NCBI GenBank assembly: GCA_028551475.1
Contig: CM052354.1
Coordinates: forward strand, 30,279,258 to 30,343,257
Reading direction: 5' to 3'
DNA from: Casuarina equisetifolia
Taxonomy: Eukaryota; Streptophyta; Magnoliopsida; Fagales; Casuarinaceae
DNA length: 64,000 nucleotides
Positions 12,101 through 24,600 of this stretch are shown here, in pieces. Positions within the stretch are counted from its first letter, which is position 1. Each line of letters begins with the position of its first letter. The notes beneath the pieces were generated by a model, which saw only the letters and a program-made list of their open reading frames with translations, was not told where the DNA came from and did no database searches. Position numbers and translations under genes: made by a program.

Positions 12101-13883
12101 CAGGATCCTTTAAATATCTCTCTAAAGAGCTAAGATTGCTTCATTGGCATAAGTGTCCTTTAAGATTTTTACCGCAGAATTTTCATCTTGAGAATCTTGT
12201 TATCCTTGATATGAAGCATAGTAATATCGAAGAAGTTTGGAAGAATAATAAAGTATGCAAATCTTGCAATATTGTCTTTTCTTTTCTTTTAATTATTGTT
12301 AAATGTATATCTAACAATAAATTTATTTTATCTTCTTTCTCATTTTGTTTCCTTGTTCTTTTTTGAATAGAAACTTAGCAAGTTGAAGGTCCTTAATCTT
12401 AAAGGCTGCAAATGTCTAAAAAAATCACCGGATTTCTCTCAAGTCCCACAATTGGAGATACTAATACTTGAAGATTGCATAAGCTTGGTTCAGGTTCATG
12501 AGTCCATTGGTGATCTAGGAAGACTTGTTTTGCTAAATTTAAGGGGATGTGCAAACCTTTGCAATTTTCCAAGTATCATTATGAATTTAAAATCTCTTGA
12601 AATTCTTAACTTCTTTGGTTACCTAAAACTTAAGAAATTACCTGAAGATTTGGGAAATATGATATGTTTAAAGGAGGTGATTCTAAATGATACTGCTATT
12701 GAAGAATTGCCATCTTCCATTGTTCATTTGAAGCACTTGAAAATTTTGGACTTATCCAGGCGTGAAGAACAATCCTCAAAATCTTTGTCGGCCAGGCACT
12801 CTCATTGGTTTGCCCATTGGCCAATTGAGGTAATAGCCTTCGGGATGTCACTTTTCTCATCGTGGATGTCACCAGGAAGATCGAAGCCCATAAGCTTGTT
12901 GCTTGCTTCCGTTTCTGGATTACATTTTTTGACACAACTAAAGCTCTATGGGCGTAACTTGTTTGAAGATGATTTTCCCGATAATTTTGGAAGCTTATGT
13001 TCACTTAAGTGGTTGGATTTATCAAGAAACAGTTTTCGTATCCTACCTCATTGCATTAGCCGCCTTACCAATTTGAAGTGTTTGAATTTGGATATGTGTA
13101 CAACTCTTCAATCAATTATGGGGCTCCCCACAAGGCTTTCTTCCATTAGTGGACATGGTTGCACTTCGTTGGAAAGAATCTTAATTATGCCATTCTGTAT
13201 TAATTCACTCTTGTTCTTTCGTAAGTGCCCCAAATTGATTGAGATTCAAGGCTTGGAGAGATTGGAACGTTCTTTATCCATTTTCCTGGATCGGCATAGC
13301 AGTCTACCATTTGATTTTTGGAGTAAAGTCCAGGTTCTCTCTCTCTCTCTGATTCTCATTCTCATCTGAACTTTGCATGGACATTGTGATTTTTTGAGTC
13401 AAATCTAGTTTCTCTCTCTCTCTAACACATCTGAACTTTGCATTGACATAGTACCTCCCAAGCTTGGGCGATGATCAGTTTTGTAAAATTTGCTCCGATT
13501 GTCATGTTGAGCTTCCGACTTGGTTCAACCATCATAGTAATGGAGGAAATTCGATATCCTTTCATGTGCCTTTAATTTCGGAGGTTGAAAAGCTTCGGTT
13601 GCTTGTTTGTGCTGTTTATAAGTCCCAATGCTTCCACGCCGGTTGTGATTCCTTGATTATTCGTAATGAATCTGGGGGCCACAAGCACATTTACTACTTA
13701 GAGGGTTGTATTTCGTATATGCCTTTTGAAGGTGAACATGCCGTCCTTCTATACCAAACTCGACCAATAAGTAATGAATTAGAGATAGAAAGTGGAGATA
13801 AAATTGAGGTGTCCATCAGATTCCATGAATGTTCAGAAATAAAGAAGTGGGGACTTCACGTTCTCGTTGTTGAGCCAAATTGA
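9116..13883 (+). pseudogene. TNL1: TIR-NBS-LRR immune receptor with one internal stop
   Basis: Exons inferred from splice sites and paralogue alignment are 9116-9239, 9538-10057, 10553-11651, 11977-12252, 12371-13333 and 13452-13883. Together they make 1,138 codons in frame. The basic N-terminal extension spans about residues 1-62. The TIR domain (about 63-200) has DYDVFLSFRGEDT, the BB-loop FRDEEEL and WCLDEL, which holds the NADase catalytic Glu of active TIRs. NB-ARC has GVGGIGKTT (about 271), LIVLDDVDD, ATTRDE, GLPLAL and MHDL (about 541). LRRs span 582-994 and the C-JID domain 995 to the end (LPTWFNHHSNGG). The only internal break is TAG at 11133-11135 (codon 409), where paralogues have a CAG or CAC codon. 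The frame ends at TGA 13881, about 30 codons short of the paralogues. Such proteins are cytoplasmic or nuclear pathogen sensors. A 408-residue TIR plus partial NB product is possible. Confidence 0.95.
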
Positions 13884-14379
13884 AATCAAGAACATGAAAC
13901 TATAGTCGCTAATGGTGGAAGTGATGCATCAGCAAGCTAGGGACACAATCCTACCAAATATGAACTTGGAGCCATAGTTTGGGAGAAGATTAGAAAGGTC
14001 TTGATATTTTCTTCTATGATGTAACATTTATTTTTTTGCATTATGTTTGAATTACTCATCAAAAACTAATCTTTACATGTTTTTCCCAGTTTTGCATTGT
14101 CTTAGGGGTGGAGTAACAAAATAGAAACTACATAAACAGAGAGTTTAAATCTCGTAGTAGTAATTGAAAGGAGAAATGCAATTTGGAAGGCATATAATGG
14201 ATGTGTGTGCATGATGGTTTTCATTTGCCATGTATATCGGTTATAGTAATATAATAAGCATACATCCTATATAGTGTCAAATCTAAAACTTTTCCACACC
14301 AGTATAAGAGCTATTACTTTATAACATTGAAAGGGTATACAAATTAACCAATTCTAATAAGTTTAATAGCAATAATGTT
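13884..14379. repeat. TNL 3' flank, module R-A
   Basis: The segment starts with the decayed continuation of the C-JID exon ('gaaactatagtcgctaatgg'). It goes on with 'tttatgatgtaacat', 'tttgcattatgtttgaattac' (in part) and 'ggcatataatgga' phrases, which recur after TNL2, TNL3 and, in part, TNL4. No gene is seen. It probably contains the 3' UTR; a polyadenylation site was not assigned. Confidence 0.65.
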
Positions 14380-15235
14380 TTTTTCTTTTATCTTTTCATT
14401 TATGAAGAATATTTAGACCTAATTCCGTTAAAAAGTATTTTAATTTTGTTTAAAATGAGGTGATGCACAAATTTCACTATTTATTTCCCCAATAAGTGAA
14501 AGTAGTTGAGGGTTTCATCCTAAATTTACATCTACCTAATAATGTACATTTAACAATAGAAACATCTTTAAAGTGGAAAAATGAATTTTTGTTTTGTTAT
14601 TTGTGCAAAGGAATACAAGATTAAAATTTTCCTAAAGTATTATGTAATAATAATAGGGCGTTCATTGTTAAAGAATAGCATATATATTTTAACCATTAAC
14701 TATATATTTTGGTCCCATGATAATGTCTTAGGACTGAACATAATTTTCCTAAATAATTAGAGAATTTCCTCCTTGTAGACCTATTGAATTTTTTCCGGAT
14801 TATGTAAAATCCTAGAGCTTTCTCTTTACTTATTTTTTTTATTTTAAATTTTATCTTGTATATGTATTTGTTTTAAATTTTAAATTTCGTGCTTGTCCCA
14901 ATAATTAACATCAAAACTTGATTTATGCTTTAACAACTGATATTGAAGTCTCTTTAATCTGCCACCAAACTAGTGTTATGGGGTCTAGTAAGACCAAGTT
15001 CAATTCGTCAACAACTGAGCATCAAATTGGTTGGTATAATCAAGGAGGGAGCGTCAAATCCATGGGCTGGACCATAGGCTCAAAAGTTAAAGGGCAACTC
15101 TATTTGGGCTCCAAAACTTGGAATGGTCTTATTGTACCGTCCATGTGGGACTACCTTTGGAACTAGTTTTCTCGTGGGCACAATCCACCACTAAAGAAAA
15201 GGAGGGTAAATGGCAAAAAGATGATCCCTTGTATC
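14380..15235. repeat. Duplicated intergenic module R-B, copy 2
   Basis: Landmarks are shared with 510-1620, 35020-35900 and 36100-37000, including 'aaaatcctagagctttctct', 'cccaataattaacatcaaaa', 'tggtataatcaaggaggga' and 'gttttctcgtgggcacaa'. A short open frame at 14918-15166 is not preserved among copies and is not considered a gene. Confidence 0.75.
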
Positions 15236-16130
15236 CAGAGTCGTCAAGGGCCTTCCCTAAGTTGTCCATGGAGCCACATCATTAGCTAGCAAAAGTGTCC
15301 CGAAATAATTACTCTCATTCTAAATAAGGCCCCCTGAGATCATCCTTTTTTTTGCTTTAGTTAACATTCCATTGAAGGAACATCATATAATTGCAATAAG
15401 AGCTTTTTTTTTCATGTGATGAGGGAGATCACGAGGTAATTCAAGCCTTAACTAGTGTTTGCCACTTGTGAGCTTGTAGAACAGTTGATGGCCATCCTGA
15501 TAAATTATTTCATGATTAAATGGTGTCATGCTTTGAATCGCAAATAACCAAGAGAATAAAAGAAAAGATTTTTAAATCTATCTCATTTTGGGTTTAAACA
15601 ACTTTATTGGTTTCCAAACATTCCATCTTAGGTTTGAACAACTATTTTCCCATTAAAAGTATATTGTCCATGACTTAATCTTTTTTTCTATCCTTTTTTG
15701 CTTTTTTTTTTAGGAGCATATTCTACTCAACCTCTAGTGAATTGTCATGTTTGTGAAATCCACAATAGACTACAGGAAATAAAATAATGCCTCAAGTTAT
15801 TCATCCTATTCAAATTGTGTGCATTTTTTGGATAAATTTAAAGCCTTTTTCAAGGAGAAAGCTTTGTAATCTCACCATAAACAATTGTGAAACTTCAATA
15901 ACAATAACAAATATAATTTTCAGCATAGTTTTGACAGTATAATTCCCTTCAGATTGAATGAAAGAAACAAATGAACACACCTTTCAAGGACTTAATGGAG
16001 AACACTCATGGTTTCCATTTTTTTCAAAAACTTATTGCAAGGAAAATCAATTTAAGAGTTTGTATAACAAGAATATTCTTTGATAATCACTTACATGATG
16101 ACATTCTTTTTCTAAAGCATTTAAAAAAGT
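15236..16130. repeat. Duplicated intergenic module R-C, copy 2
   Basis: It begins with 'ccagagtcgtcaagggcc' and 'aaaagtgtcccgaaataatta' and runs collinear with 5935-7270, with one larger internal deletion relative to copy 1 near 15975 ('gaaagaaacaaatga' then a jump). No coding frame is conserved. Confidence 0.7.
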
Positions 16131-16639
16131 AGTTTGAAACTAATAAGTACAATACATAATTTTTATATGACTAGCTCAATTGAAAATAGGTATTGTTTGA
16201 AAATTTTTAATCTTAGATTTGACACTTGGTTGTGAATTTTTAATATGTAGTTTCTCCATTTTTTTCATGTCATTTGACAAAATGCCATCACAAATCAATT
16301 GGATTATCCTTTTCTTTCCGTCAATAGTGGGATATTTCAAAATTTTCAAAGTTGAATGCGATGAGAGGACAATGTATCAACAGTGAACTTTCAAGAAGGC
16401 CTACTTCACAGGTTCGGGTTGCATGGACCCAAACCCGTTACCCAATAAACTAAATATAGGCCCAACAACATACATGGCCCAATGAAATAAAATAAAAGAT
16501 AAATTATTTACAATTTAACAACCTCTCTCAACCTTGTGATTTGTACAAATCAAATACACCAAGCTTGTAAAGAAGATAACTATGTTAACGACTATATAAG
16601 GCTTTAGTTAATAGATTTGTAGGTTGCTCATGTGTAAGA
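16131..16639. other. Spacer next to the copia fragment
   Basis: No gene is seen. The part from about 16390 ('ggttcgggttgcatggaccc', then 'aacctctctcaacctt') may be the 3' non-coding end of the minus-strand copia element that follows. No LTR pair or target duplication could be defined. Confidence 0.35.
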
Positions 16640-18700
16640 ATGTTATGAGTCTAAATCAAGCCACATTGTTGTTTCTCACGAATGAAGTGGCAATCTATCT
16701 CGATGTGCTTGGTACATTCATGAAAGATAGGATTATTGGCAATGTGGATGACGACTTCATTATCACAGTATAACAGAATAGGCTGATGAACAATCACCCA
16801 TAAGTCACTGAGAAGACCATGTAACCAAACAATTTCAAAAACAGCTGTGGCCATGGCTCTATATTCTACCTCAGAAGACCAGTGAGCAATAGTAGCTTAT
16901 TTCTTAGTCTTCCAAGAAATCAAGGAACCACTTAACTTAATGCAAAAATCGGTAAGGGAATGTTATGACATAGGGCAAACCACCTAATCAGAATCATAAA
17001 AACCATGCAACTGAAATTCCTTATGAGAAGGCATAAAAAGTCCTATGCCCAGAGTGCCCTTCAAATATCTAACAACCTTAATAGCCATGTCCATGTGTGA
17101 AGTTTTCGAAGAATGCATGAACTAACTAAGTACCTAAAGTAGATAGTTGATGTTGGAACGAGTGTGAGTAAGGTAGATAAGACATCCAAGAAGCCATTAA
17201 TAAGGAGCTGGGTTATCCAATGGAGGGTCATCCATAGTGACTAGGGCACTAGCATCATACTTTAAAGAATTTATCTTCAGATTTTGATCCATAAAAATCT
17301 TGCATGAACAAGCCCTAAATAAACCGGCTTTAAAAATTAACTCTAAGTCATACTTGCATTAACTGAGGCAAATATCATTATCTAATCAAGTAATCTTAAT
17401 CCCAAAAAAGAATTTAGCTTGTCCTAAATCCTTCATATAAAACTGAAAGCAGAGATGAGATTTAACTTGTGTGATGACTGCCTCATCATTGCCAATGATG
17501 AACATATCATCCATATGAATGAAGATGGCCACAATTGTCAAACCATGGCGAAGAGTAAACAAGGCATAGTCATGCTAGGATTGTTTAAAACCAACCTCAA
17601 AGAGAGCAACAGTAAATTTGGCGTACCATTGTCGGAAAGCTCAAGTTCGTAGATAGACTTAAGCAGACGACAAACCTTCTGCAGTCTTAGGGAAGAAGTT
17701 TAAATCCTAGGAGGCAATGACATATATACCTTATCATGTAGATCTCTATGGAGAAATGCATTATGAACATCCATATGGTGAAAGGGCCAATGAAACATTT
17801 GGCCAAAGCCATGATACATCTAATAGTCAACATCTTAGCTACTGGTGAAAAGGTCTCCTCATAATCAATTCCATAGCGCTGAGAATATCCTTTGGCCACT
17901 AGATGAGCCTTATATCTCTTAATGGAGCCATCAACATGGTATTTAACCTTGTAAACCTGTTGACACCTAATTGGCTTATAACCTGGGGGCAAATCAACCA
18001 ACTTTCACATGTAATTAGCCTCTAATGCATGAAATTCGCTAGCCATAGCATCCACCTAATGGAGATCATGAACTGCCTCATGATAGTAGGATGACTCATA
18101 GATAGAAGAAATAGAGGCAATAAAGACATGATGTGTGAGAGATAAGTTGTCAAGAGTTATAAACTGTGAGATAGAGTATGAAATGGCTCAAGGACCTATT
18201 GATCAGTGTCCATTAGATGCAGAAGTGATATGATGGTAATGATAATCTTGAGTCTATATAGGAGGTTTGGACTAACATTATGAACATCCAACAATAGGAG
18301 TAATGACTGTGGGAACTGACTCAGAGGATGGACTCACATTAGGTGAATCCATAGTGGGTGGATTCATAGCATTATCAGGTGAAAACAATGGAGTCTCGAA
18401 CGAGGAAGCATATGGCAATGCTACTAGGACCTTTGATGAGGAAGGTACATCAGAAGCGATAGGTCCTAATGCTGATGAGGAAAGAGTATTGCCAATTGGG
18501 TTTAGGATTAAGTATGGATTGAGATCCAAAGGAACAAAGCATTGGTCTTGGCTAAAGTGGGAACCAAGAAGAGAGGATTGGGACTGAGCAAAGGGAAAAA
18601 CTGACTCATGGAACACAATGTCATAGACAATGGAAAAAGTATGCATGGTTAGGTCAAAGACATGATAACCCTTTTGAGATAATAGCCCATAAACACACAT
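16640..18700 (-). mobile_element. Truncated Ty1/copia retrotransposon (integrase end, RT, RNase H)
   Basis: On the minus strand, three decayed pieces appear in the order expected for a copia pol gene. At 18700-18278 is the end of the integrase region (SQKGYHVFD then VFHESVFPF). At 18001-17687 is reverse transcriptase ([20 protein letters not shown], then [14 protein letters not shown]). At 16854-16651 is RNase H (LYCDNEVVIHIANNPIFHE, then TKHIEIDCHFIRE). Frames are broken between pieces, and gag, protease and most of integrase are missing. The right edge near 18700 abuts DNA homologous to the TNL 5' flank ('ttttaatcttgtgattgatt'), so the element replaced the upstream part of the TNL2 promoter block. 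No autonomous activity is possible. Confidence 0.9.
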
Positions 18701-19051
18701 GGTTTTTAATCTTGTGATTGATTATTAAATCATATTATGTTAAAGATATTTAATTTATAAATTAATTTTGTATATCAAGTTTCTTAATATTTTCGGATTT
18801 AACATGTCCGAGTTATGCAATTTCTGGTCAATGGCTAAGTCATCCCTGTCCTTGGTGATCGGAGAGAGAGGCACCACTAAAGCAATTGTTTGAGAAACTT
18901 CTCGTCACTTTCTTTTTCCCATTACCTCCTACTACTTCCAACCTCTCACTTCCTCTGCATTTTAGCCAGGAATCTCTTCCCTTTCTCTGTTTACGCTCAT
19001 ATATTTTTCGTCCTCCCAACTCTTCCACCCCGATCTATTGCTCGGAAAACC
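18701..19051 (+). promoter_or_regulatory. TNL2 5' flank, truncated by the copia fragment
   Basis: About 350 bp are collinear with the TNL1 5' flank from 8765 onward. They keep the W-box-like site at 18825-18831 and the 63-nt upstream ORF at 18831-18893. The more distal R-D part seen before TNL1 and TNL4 is missing and copia sequence stands in its place, so distal promoter elements have probably been lost. Confidence 0.55.
18831..18893 (+). CDS. Short upstream ORF in the TNL2 leader (20 codons)
   Basis: This is the counterpart of the TNL1 upstream ORF. It has the same length, starts MAKSSLSLVIGERG and ends in TGA at 18891-18893. Differences from the TNL1 and relic versions are substitutions only, with no length change. 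Translation is not shown. Confidence 0.4.
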   Translation: MAKSSLSLVIGERGTTKAIV

Positions 19052-22000
19052 ATGGATCGCCATGAAAGCCAAACCTCCAGTGCAGGGCAAAGGTTGAAGT
19101 GGAAGCTGGAGCCGGGATTCCAAGACCAAACCCGTGCTCCCAAGGTTCTCGCGGTTGAAGACCCAGACAAAAAAGGTACTGTTTTTACCATACTTACACA
19201 TCAAATAGATATGTTTAGGTGTTGTGTTATGCGTGAATGACTTGTGCACGACTAGACCGCATGATTCATATGGCATAGCCGTGTTAGGTGCAATAGTTTA
19301 CCTCCCTAAGCTCACTGTTTACTTCTCCTGTCAACGATCTAAGTGATCCACACAGACTTTAGCCAAACGTCACGACTCTTGTTCATCTTCAAGTTCTGAG
19401 GGAGAAAAAGAAACAAAGTGACCCACTCGAGAGAGTGATAGAAAAATTTCATTTATCTTTCACTTCCGTTAAATTAATCTCTCGTCTTTCGATTTGTTAA
19501 GCCTTTCGCATGTTCTGCAGGCTCGATCTCTGCTGTTCAATCACATTCATCTACAAGAACGACTTCCTTTTCCAGGCCTCATCGGGATTACGACGTATTT
19601 CTGAGTTTCAGAGGTGAAGACACCCGTAAGAATTTCACCGATCACCTCTACAGTGCCTTGAAGCGAGTTGGAATTCACGCCTTTCGAGACGAAGAGGAGC
19701 TGCCAAGGGGGACAACCATTTCCACCGAACTACTCAATGTGATTCGTAGATCAAAGATTTCCATTGTGGTTTTCTCCAAAGGCTTTGCTTCTTCTAGGTG
19801 GTGCCTCGATGAACTTGTGGAGATCCTACACTGCAAGGAGACCATGGACCACACCCTTTTTCCAATATTCTATCACGTGGACCCCTCTGATGTCCGGAAA
19901 CAGGCTGGGAGTTTTGCTAAAGCATTTGAACAGCATGAACGGCAGTTTCAGACCGAAAGGGTGCAAAGGTGGAGAGAAGCTTTGACTAAAGCTGGGAATT
20001 GTTCCGGCTGGGATCTCCAGAATCTTGCAAATGGGTATCTGTGTTAATTCGCCAGTTTTTTTTCTTCTCTTTTTTCATATGGCATTGTGCCTTTTATTTT
20101 CTTTAAATTTATGGGAAAATGAATATAAAATAAAGTACTCTAAACTGAAATGGATTAGGAAAATTAGCTTTGCAGTTGAACTAACAATTTTCTGTTCCAT
20201 CCTCTAATAGTGTTAGGAAAACGTTACTTACAGATATATCTTGCTTTTAGAATTATTATGGTATGGGGTTTTAGAAAAGTTTCTTGCAAATGGTACTTTA
20301 ATCATAATTTGGACGAAATTTTAATTGCTGTCCCAAAAGTGGAGAAAGAAAAAGTCACGGGGAAGATTGTTGTCATGACAAATAGAAAAATATTCATTAC
20401 TTCAATAGATTTTAATTATTTGTTAATTTCAAATGTGTGAAATATTAACTCATAATTTTCTTTGTATGAAATATGATCCAGGTATGAATCAAGCTTCATC
20501 AAAAAGATTATTGCTGATGTTTTTGGTATCATAAAACCTAATAAATTGAAAGTTGCTAAACATGTTGTAGGAATAAATTATCGTGTTGAAAAGCTTGTAA
20601 ATTTGTTAAATCTTGAAATAAATGATGTTCGCATGGTGGGCATTTATATACTTGGTGGAATAGGTAAAACAACTTTAGCAAAAGCTGTTTATAATAAAGT
20701 ACATTATGGATTTGAAGGAAGTAGTTGCCTTTTGGATATTGCACAAAACTCAAAGCAGCCTAAGGGATTGGTTCGTTTGCAAAAGCAACTTCTTTGTGAT
20801 ATATTGAAAATAAAGGATTTGAAGATTACCAATGTTGATCACAGAATCAATTTAATTGAGGAAAGAATTTATGGAAAAAAGGTTCTTATAGTTCTTGATG
20901 ATGTGAATGACCCAGAACAATTATATGAATTACTTGGAAGTTCAAAAATGTTTGGGTTAGGAAGTAGAATCATTGCAACTACTAGAGATGAAGTTATGCT
21001 AGCTAATCTTAGAGTACAAGACAAGTATAAAGTTAAAGAATTAGGAAAGGAGGAGTCTCTTCACCTTTTCAATTTGAATGTCTTTAGCATGAGTTATCCT
21101 AAAGAAGATTATAAGGAACTTTCAATTCATGCAGTAAACTATTGTGGAGGACTTCCATTGGCTCTTGAGGTTTTGGGTTCCTTCTTATTTGGGCGAAGTG
21201 TTGCTGATTGGGAAATGGAATTGAAAAAATTACAAAGAGCTCCTCACCCTAAGATTCAAGAAGTACTTCATATAAGTTTTGAATCATTGGATGGGACTAT
21301 AAAGAAGATATTAATTGATATTTCATGTTTCTTTGTCGGTAAGGATAAAGACTATGTCATCAAGATACTTGACGATTGCGCTTTCATTTCAGAAAGTGGC
21401 ATCAATACACTTATCCAAAGATCTCTTATAACAATTGATCAAAAAAAGAAGTTAAAGATGCATGATCTTATTCGAGATATGGGTAGACGAATTGTTCAAG
21501 AAGAATCACTTGATTATGTAGAAAATCGTAGTCGATTATGGTTTCATGAAGACATTTTAAATGTGCTACACAGTTGTATGGTAAGAGACATATGCTATTA
21601 TTTGTAAAAATAGTTGCACATACATAGACATATATGTACATATTAGTATGTATAAAAGTTTTACCTTTATTATCAAGTGTGCATTGTTCATTGATAGTAT
21701 ATCAACATGACCCATAATTGAAAGCTTTCAAGCCTAAAATTTCCTTTAGATCAAGTTGGCAACTCATTTCTATAGGATCCATTAGTATAGCATAACATTT
21801 GAAGCAAGCGTAATTATGTTTGGATTTCTTTTTCTTTTTCCAATTTTGTTAAGATTGTGTAGCCCATCTCTAGTTCCATGTTATTTTTACATTTACACAA
21901 TATAAGAATGCATGTTGTTAACCCAGTTCTCTATTTTGCTAAGGAACAAAGATAGTGTTGGGAATTTTCTCAAATTTATCTACTTTTGAGGATGAACATT

Positions 22001-23231
22001 TCAAAACCGAAGTATTTACAAATATGAAGAGATTGAGATTGCTTCAAATCAATAGTGTACATCTCACAGGATCATTTGAGTATCTCTCTAAAGAGCTAAG
22101 GTTGCTTTGTTGGCATAAGTGTCCTTTAACATTTTTACCAGAAAATTTTCATCTTGAGAATCTTGTCATTCTTGACATGAAGCATAGTAATATCCAAGAA
22201 GTTTGGAAGAATAACAAAGTATACAAATCTTGCAATATTTTATTTTCTTTTAATTATTGTCAAATGTATATCTAACAATAAATTTATTTCTTCTTCTTTC
22301 TCATTTTGCTTCCTGTTTTTTTTTTTTTTTTTGGTTTAATAGAAACTTAGCAAGTTGAAGATCTTAAATCCTAAGGGCTCCAAATGTCTCAAGAAATCAC
22401 CATACTTCTCTCAATTCCCACAATTGGAGATACTAATACTTGAAGGCTGCATAAGCTTGGTTCAAGTTCATGAATCCATTGGTGATCTAGGAAGACTTGT
22501 TTTGCTAAATTTAAGGGGATGTAAAAATCTTAAGAGATTACCTAAAGATTGGGGAAATATGATAGCTTTAAAATAGTTGCTTGTAGATGATACTGCTATC
22601 GAGCAACTACCATCTTCCATTGTTCTTCTGAAGAACTTAGAAATTTTAGACTTATCCAGGCGTGGAGAACAATCCTCAAAATCTTTGTCGGCCAGGCCCT
22701 TTCCACATTTCGCTCACGGGCTAATTAAGATAGCAGCCTTTGGGATGTCACTTTTCTTATCGAGGATGTCTTAAAAAGGTCGAAGCCCATAAGCTTGTTG
22801 CTTGCTTCTATTTCTGGATTACATTTTTTGAAAAGTTTAAATCTCTCTGGGCGTAACTTGTCTGAAGATGAATTTCCCGATGCCTTTGGAAGCTTATGTT
22901 CACTTCAAGTGTTAGATTTATCAAGAAACAATTTTCGTATCCTACCTCAGTGCATCAGTTGCCTTCCCAACTTGTTTGATTTGGATTTTGAAGACTGTAC
23001 GACTCTTCAATCAATTTCAGGGTTCCCCGCAAGTATTTGGTCTATAAGCGGAAGTGGTTGCACATCGTTGGAAAGAATCTTAATTACGCCTAACTTGGAA
23101 CGTCAACTTTTATCCTTTCGGAATTGCCCCAAATTGTCTGAGATTCAAGGCTTAGAAGGCTGGAATGTTCTTTATCCATGTTCCTAGATCGGCACAACAA
23201 TCTACCATTTGATTTTTGGAGTCAAGTCCAG

Positions 23232-23315
<84 letters not shown>

Positions 23316-23961
23316 TCTCATACACTCTCATTCGCATTCTCATCCGAACTTTGCATGGACATTGTGATTTTTAGAGTCAAATCTAGTTTCTCTCTCACAT
23401 TTGAACTTTGCGTTGACATAGTGCCCCTCAACCTTGGGCGATGATCAATCTCGTAAAATTTGCTCTGATTGTCATGCTGAGCTTCCGATTTGGTTCAACC
23501 ATCAGAGTAATGGAGGAAATTCAATATCCTTTCATGTGCCTTCAATTTCAGAGGTTGAAGACCTTCGGTTCCTTGTTTGTGTTGTTTATAAGTCCACAGG
23601 CTTCCACCTTGCTGATGATTCCTTGATTATTCGTAATGAATCTAAGGGCCACATGCACATTTGTAACTTGTGTATTTCATATGTGTCTTTTAAAGATGAA
23701 CATGCTGTCTTTCTATACCAAACTCGACCGATAAGTAATGAATTGGAGATAGAAAGTGGAGATAAAGTTGAGGTCTCCATCAAATTCGACACAAGTGTGA
23801 AAATAAAGAAGTGGGGAGTTCAAGTTCTAGTTGTTAAGCCAAATCGTAGTAAAGAACGTGAAACTATAGCCACTGATAGTGGGAGTGATGCATCAGCAAG
23901 CCAGCGACACAATCCACCCAAAAATGAAGCTTGGAGCAGCCATAGTTTGAGAGAGGATTAG
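19052..23961 (+). pseudogene. TNL2: TIR-NBS-LRR receptor, broken after NB-ARC
   Basis: Inferred exons are 19052-19175, 19521-20034, 20482-21580, 21943-22218, 22343-23231 and 23422-23961. The first three make 579 intact codons: N-terminal extension, TIR (DYDVFLSFRGEDT, FRDEEEL, WCLDEL) and a complete NB-ARC with LIVLDDVND, GLPLAL and MHDL. The Walker A reads ILGGIGKTT, so its first Gly is Ile. Then come an exon 4 acceptor changed from AG to AA (21941-21942), TAG at 22574-22576, a one-base deletion near 22771 and another near 23157. Exon 5 is 889 nt against 891 in TNL3 and TNL4, which agrees with two single-base losses. The C-JID exon is open (LPIWFNHQSNGG). Intron 3 retention, or use of the AG one base downstream, would give a TIR-NB protein of about 580-590 residues. 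The LRR part can no longer be made in frame. Confidence 0.93.
23234..23312 (+). repeat. (CT)n microsatellite in TNL2 intron 5
   Basis: An almost perfect CT run of about 78 bp starts two bases after the exon 5 donor (CAG|GT). It occupies the same position as CT runs in TNL3 and TNL4. TNL1 has only a short run there. The Leu-Ser or Arg-Glu repeats of the frames crossing it are artefacts of the dinucleotide. Confidence 0.95.
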
Positions 23962-24232
23962 AAAGACCTAGATATTTTCTTTTATGATGTAACATCTATT
24001 TTTTTGCATTATATTTGAATTACTCATAAAAACTGATGTTTACATGTTCTTCCTAGTTTTGCATTGTCTCAAGGGTGGTGCAACAAAATAGAAACTACAT
24101 AAACAAAGAGTTAAATCTTGTAGAAGTAATTGAAAGAAGAAATGTAATTTGGAAGGCATACAATGGATGTATGTGCATGAAAGTTTTCTTTTGCCATGTA
24201 TAGCAATTATGTTAAATCTAAAACTTTTCACA
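23962..24232. repeat. TNL 3' flank, module R-A
   Basis: Collinear with the segments after TNL1 and TNL3 ('tttatgatgtaacat', 'cttcctagttttgcattg', 'ggcatacaatgga'). It probably covers the 3' UTR. No gene is seen. Confidence 0.6.
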
Positions 24233-24600
24233 TCAAGATAAACCTTTCATGTACCTTTGATTTTAAGGTTGAAAACCTTCAGTTGCTTGTTTGTGTCGTT
24301 TATAAATCCACAGGGTGCCTCCTCGATTATAGTTCCTTGATTATTCGTATACCAAACTCGACTGATAAGTAGTGAATTGAGATAGAAAGTGGAGATGAAA
24401 TTAAGGTCTCCATCAGACTCAGTGAACCCGCAGAAGTAAAGAAGTGGGGAGTTCTGTTCTCGTTGAGCGAAATGGAAATGAAGAACATGAAATTACGGTC
24501 ATTGATGGTGAAAGTGATCCATCAGCAAACCAGTGACAGAATTCTCCAAAGTATAGAGATAGGAGTAGCCATAGTTTGGTAGAGGATTAAAAAGGCCTTG
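24233..24600 (+). pseudogene. Relic of a second TNL C-JID exon downstream of TNL2
   Basis: The segment repeats, in decayed form, the order of the TNL last exon: 'aacctttcatgtacctttga', 'ttgcttgtttgtgtcgttta', 'ttccttgattattcgta', 'ccaaactcgac.gataagta' and 'aaagaagtggggagttc', ending near 'agccatagtttg'. Internal deletions and frame breaks leave no usable frame. It is followed by its own R-A-like flank (24600-24910). This is the 3' end of an otherwise lost TNL copy. Confidence 0.8.

Noticed and set aside
18303-18587. Plus-strand open frame of 94 codons
   Set aside because: It is the antisense shadow of the copia integrase-end coding region on the minus strand.
23178-23444. Open frames rich in Leu-Ser or Arg-Glu repeats over the CT runs (also 23152-23343, 33954-34031, 46421-46720)
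   Set aside because: They are translations of a dinucleotide microsatellite inside intron 5; exon borders on both sides match the paralogues.
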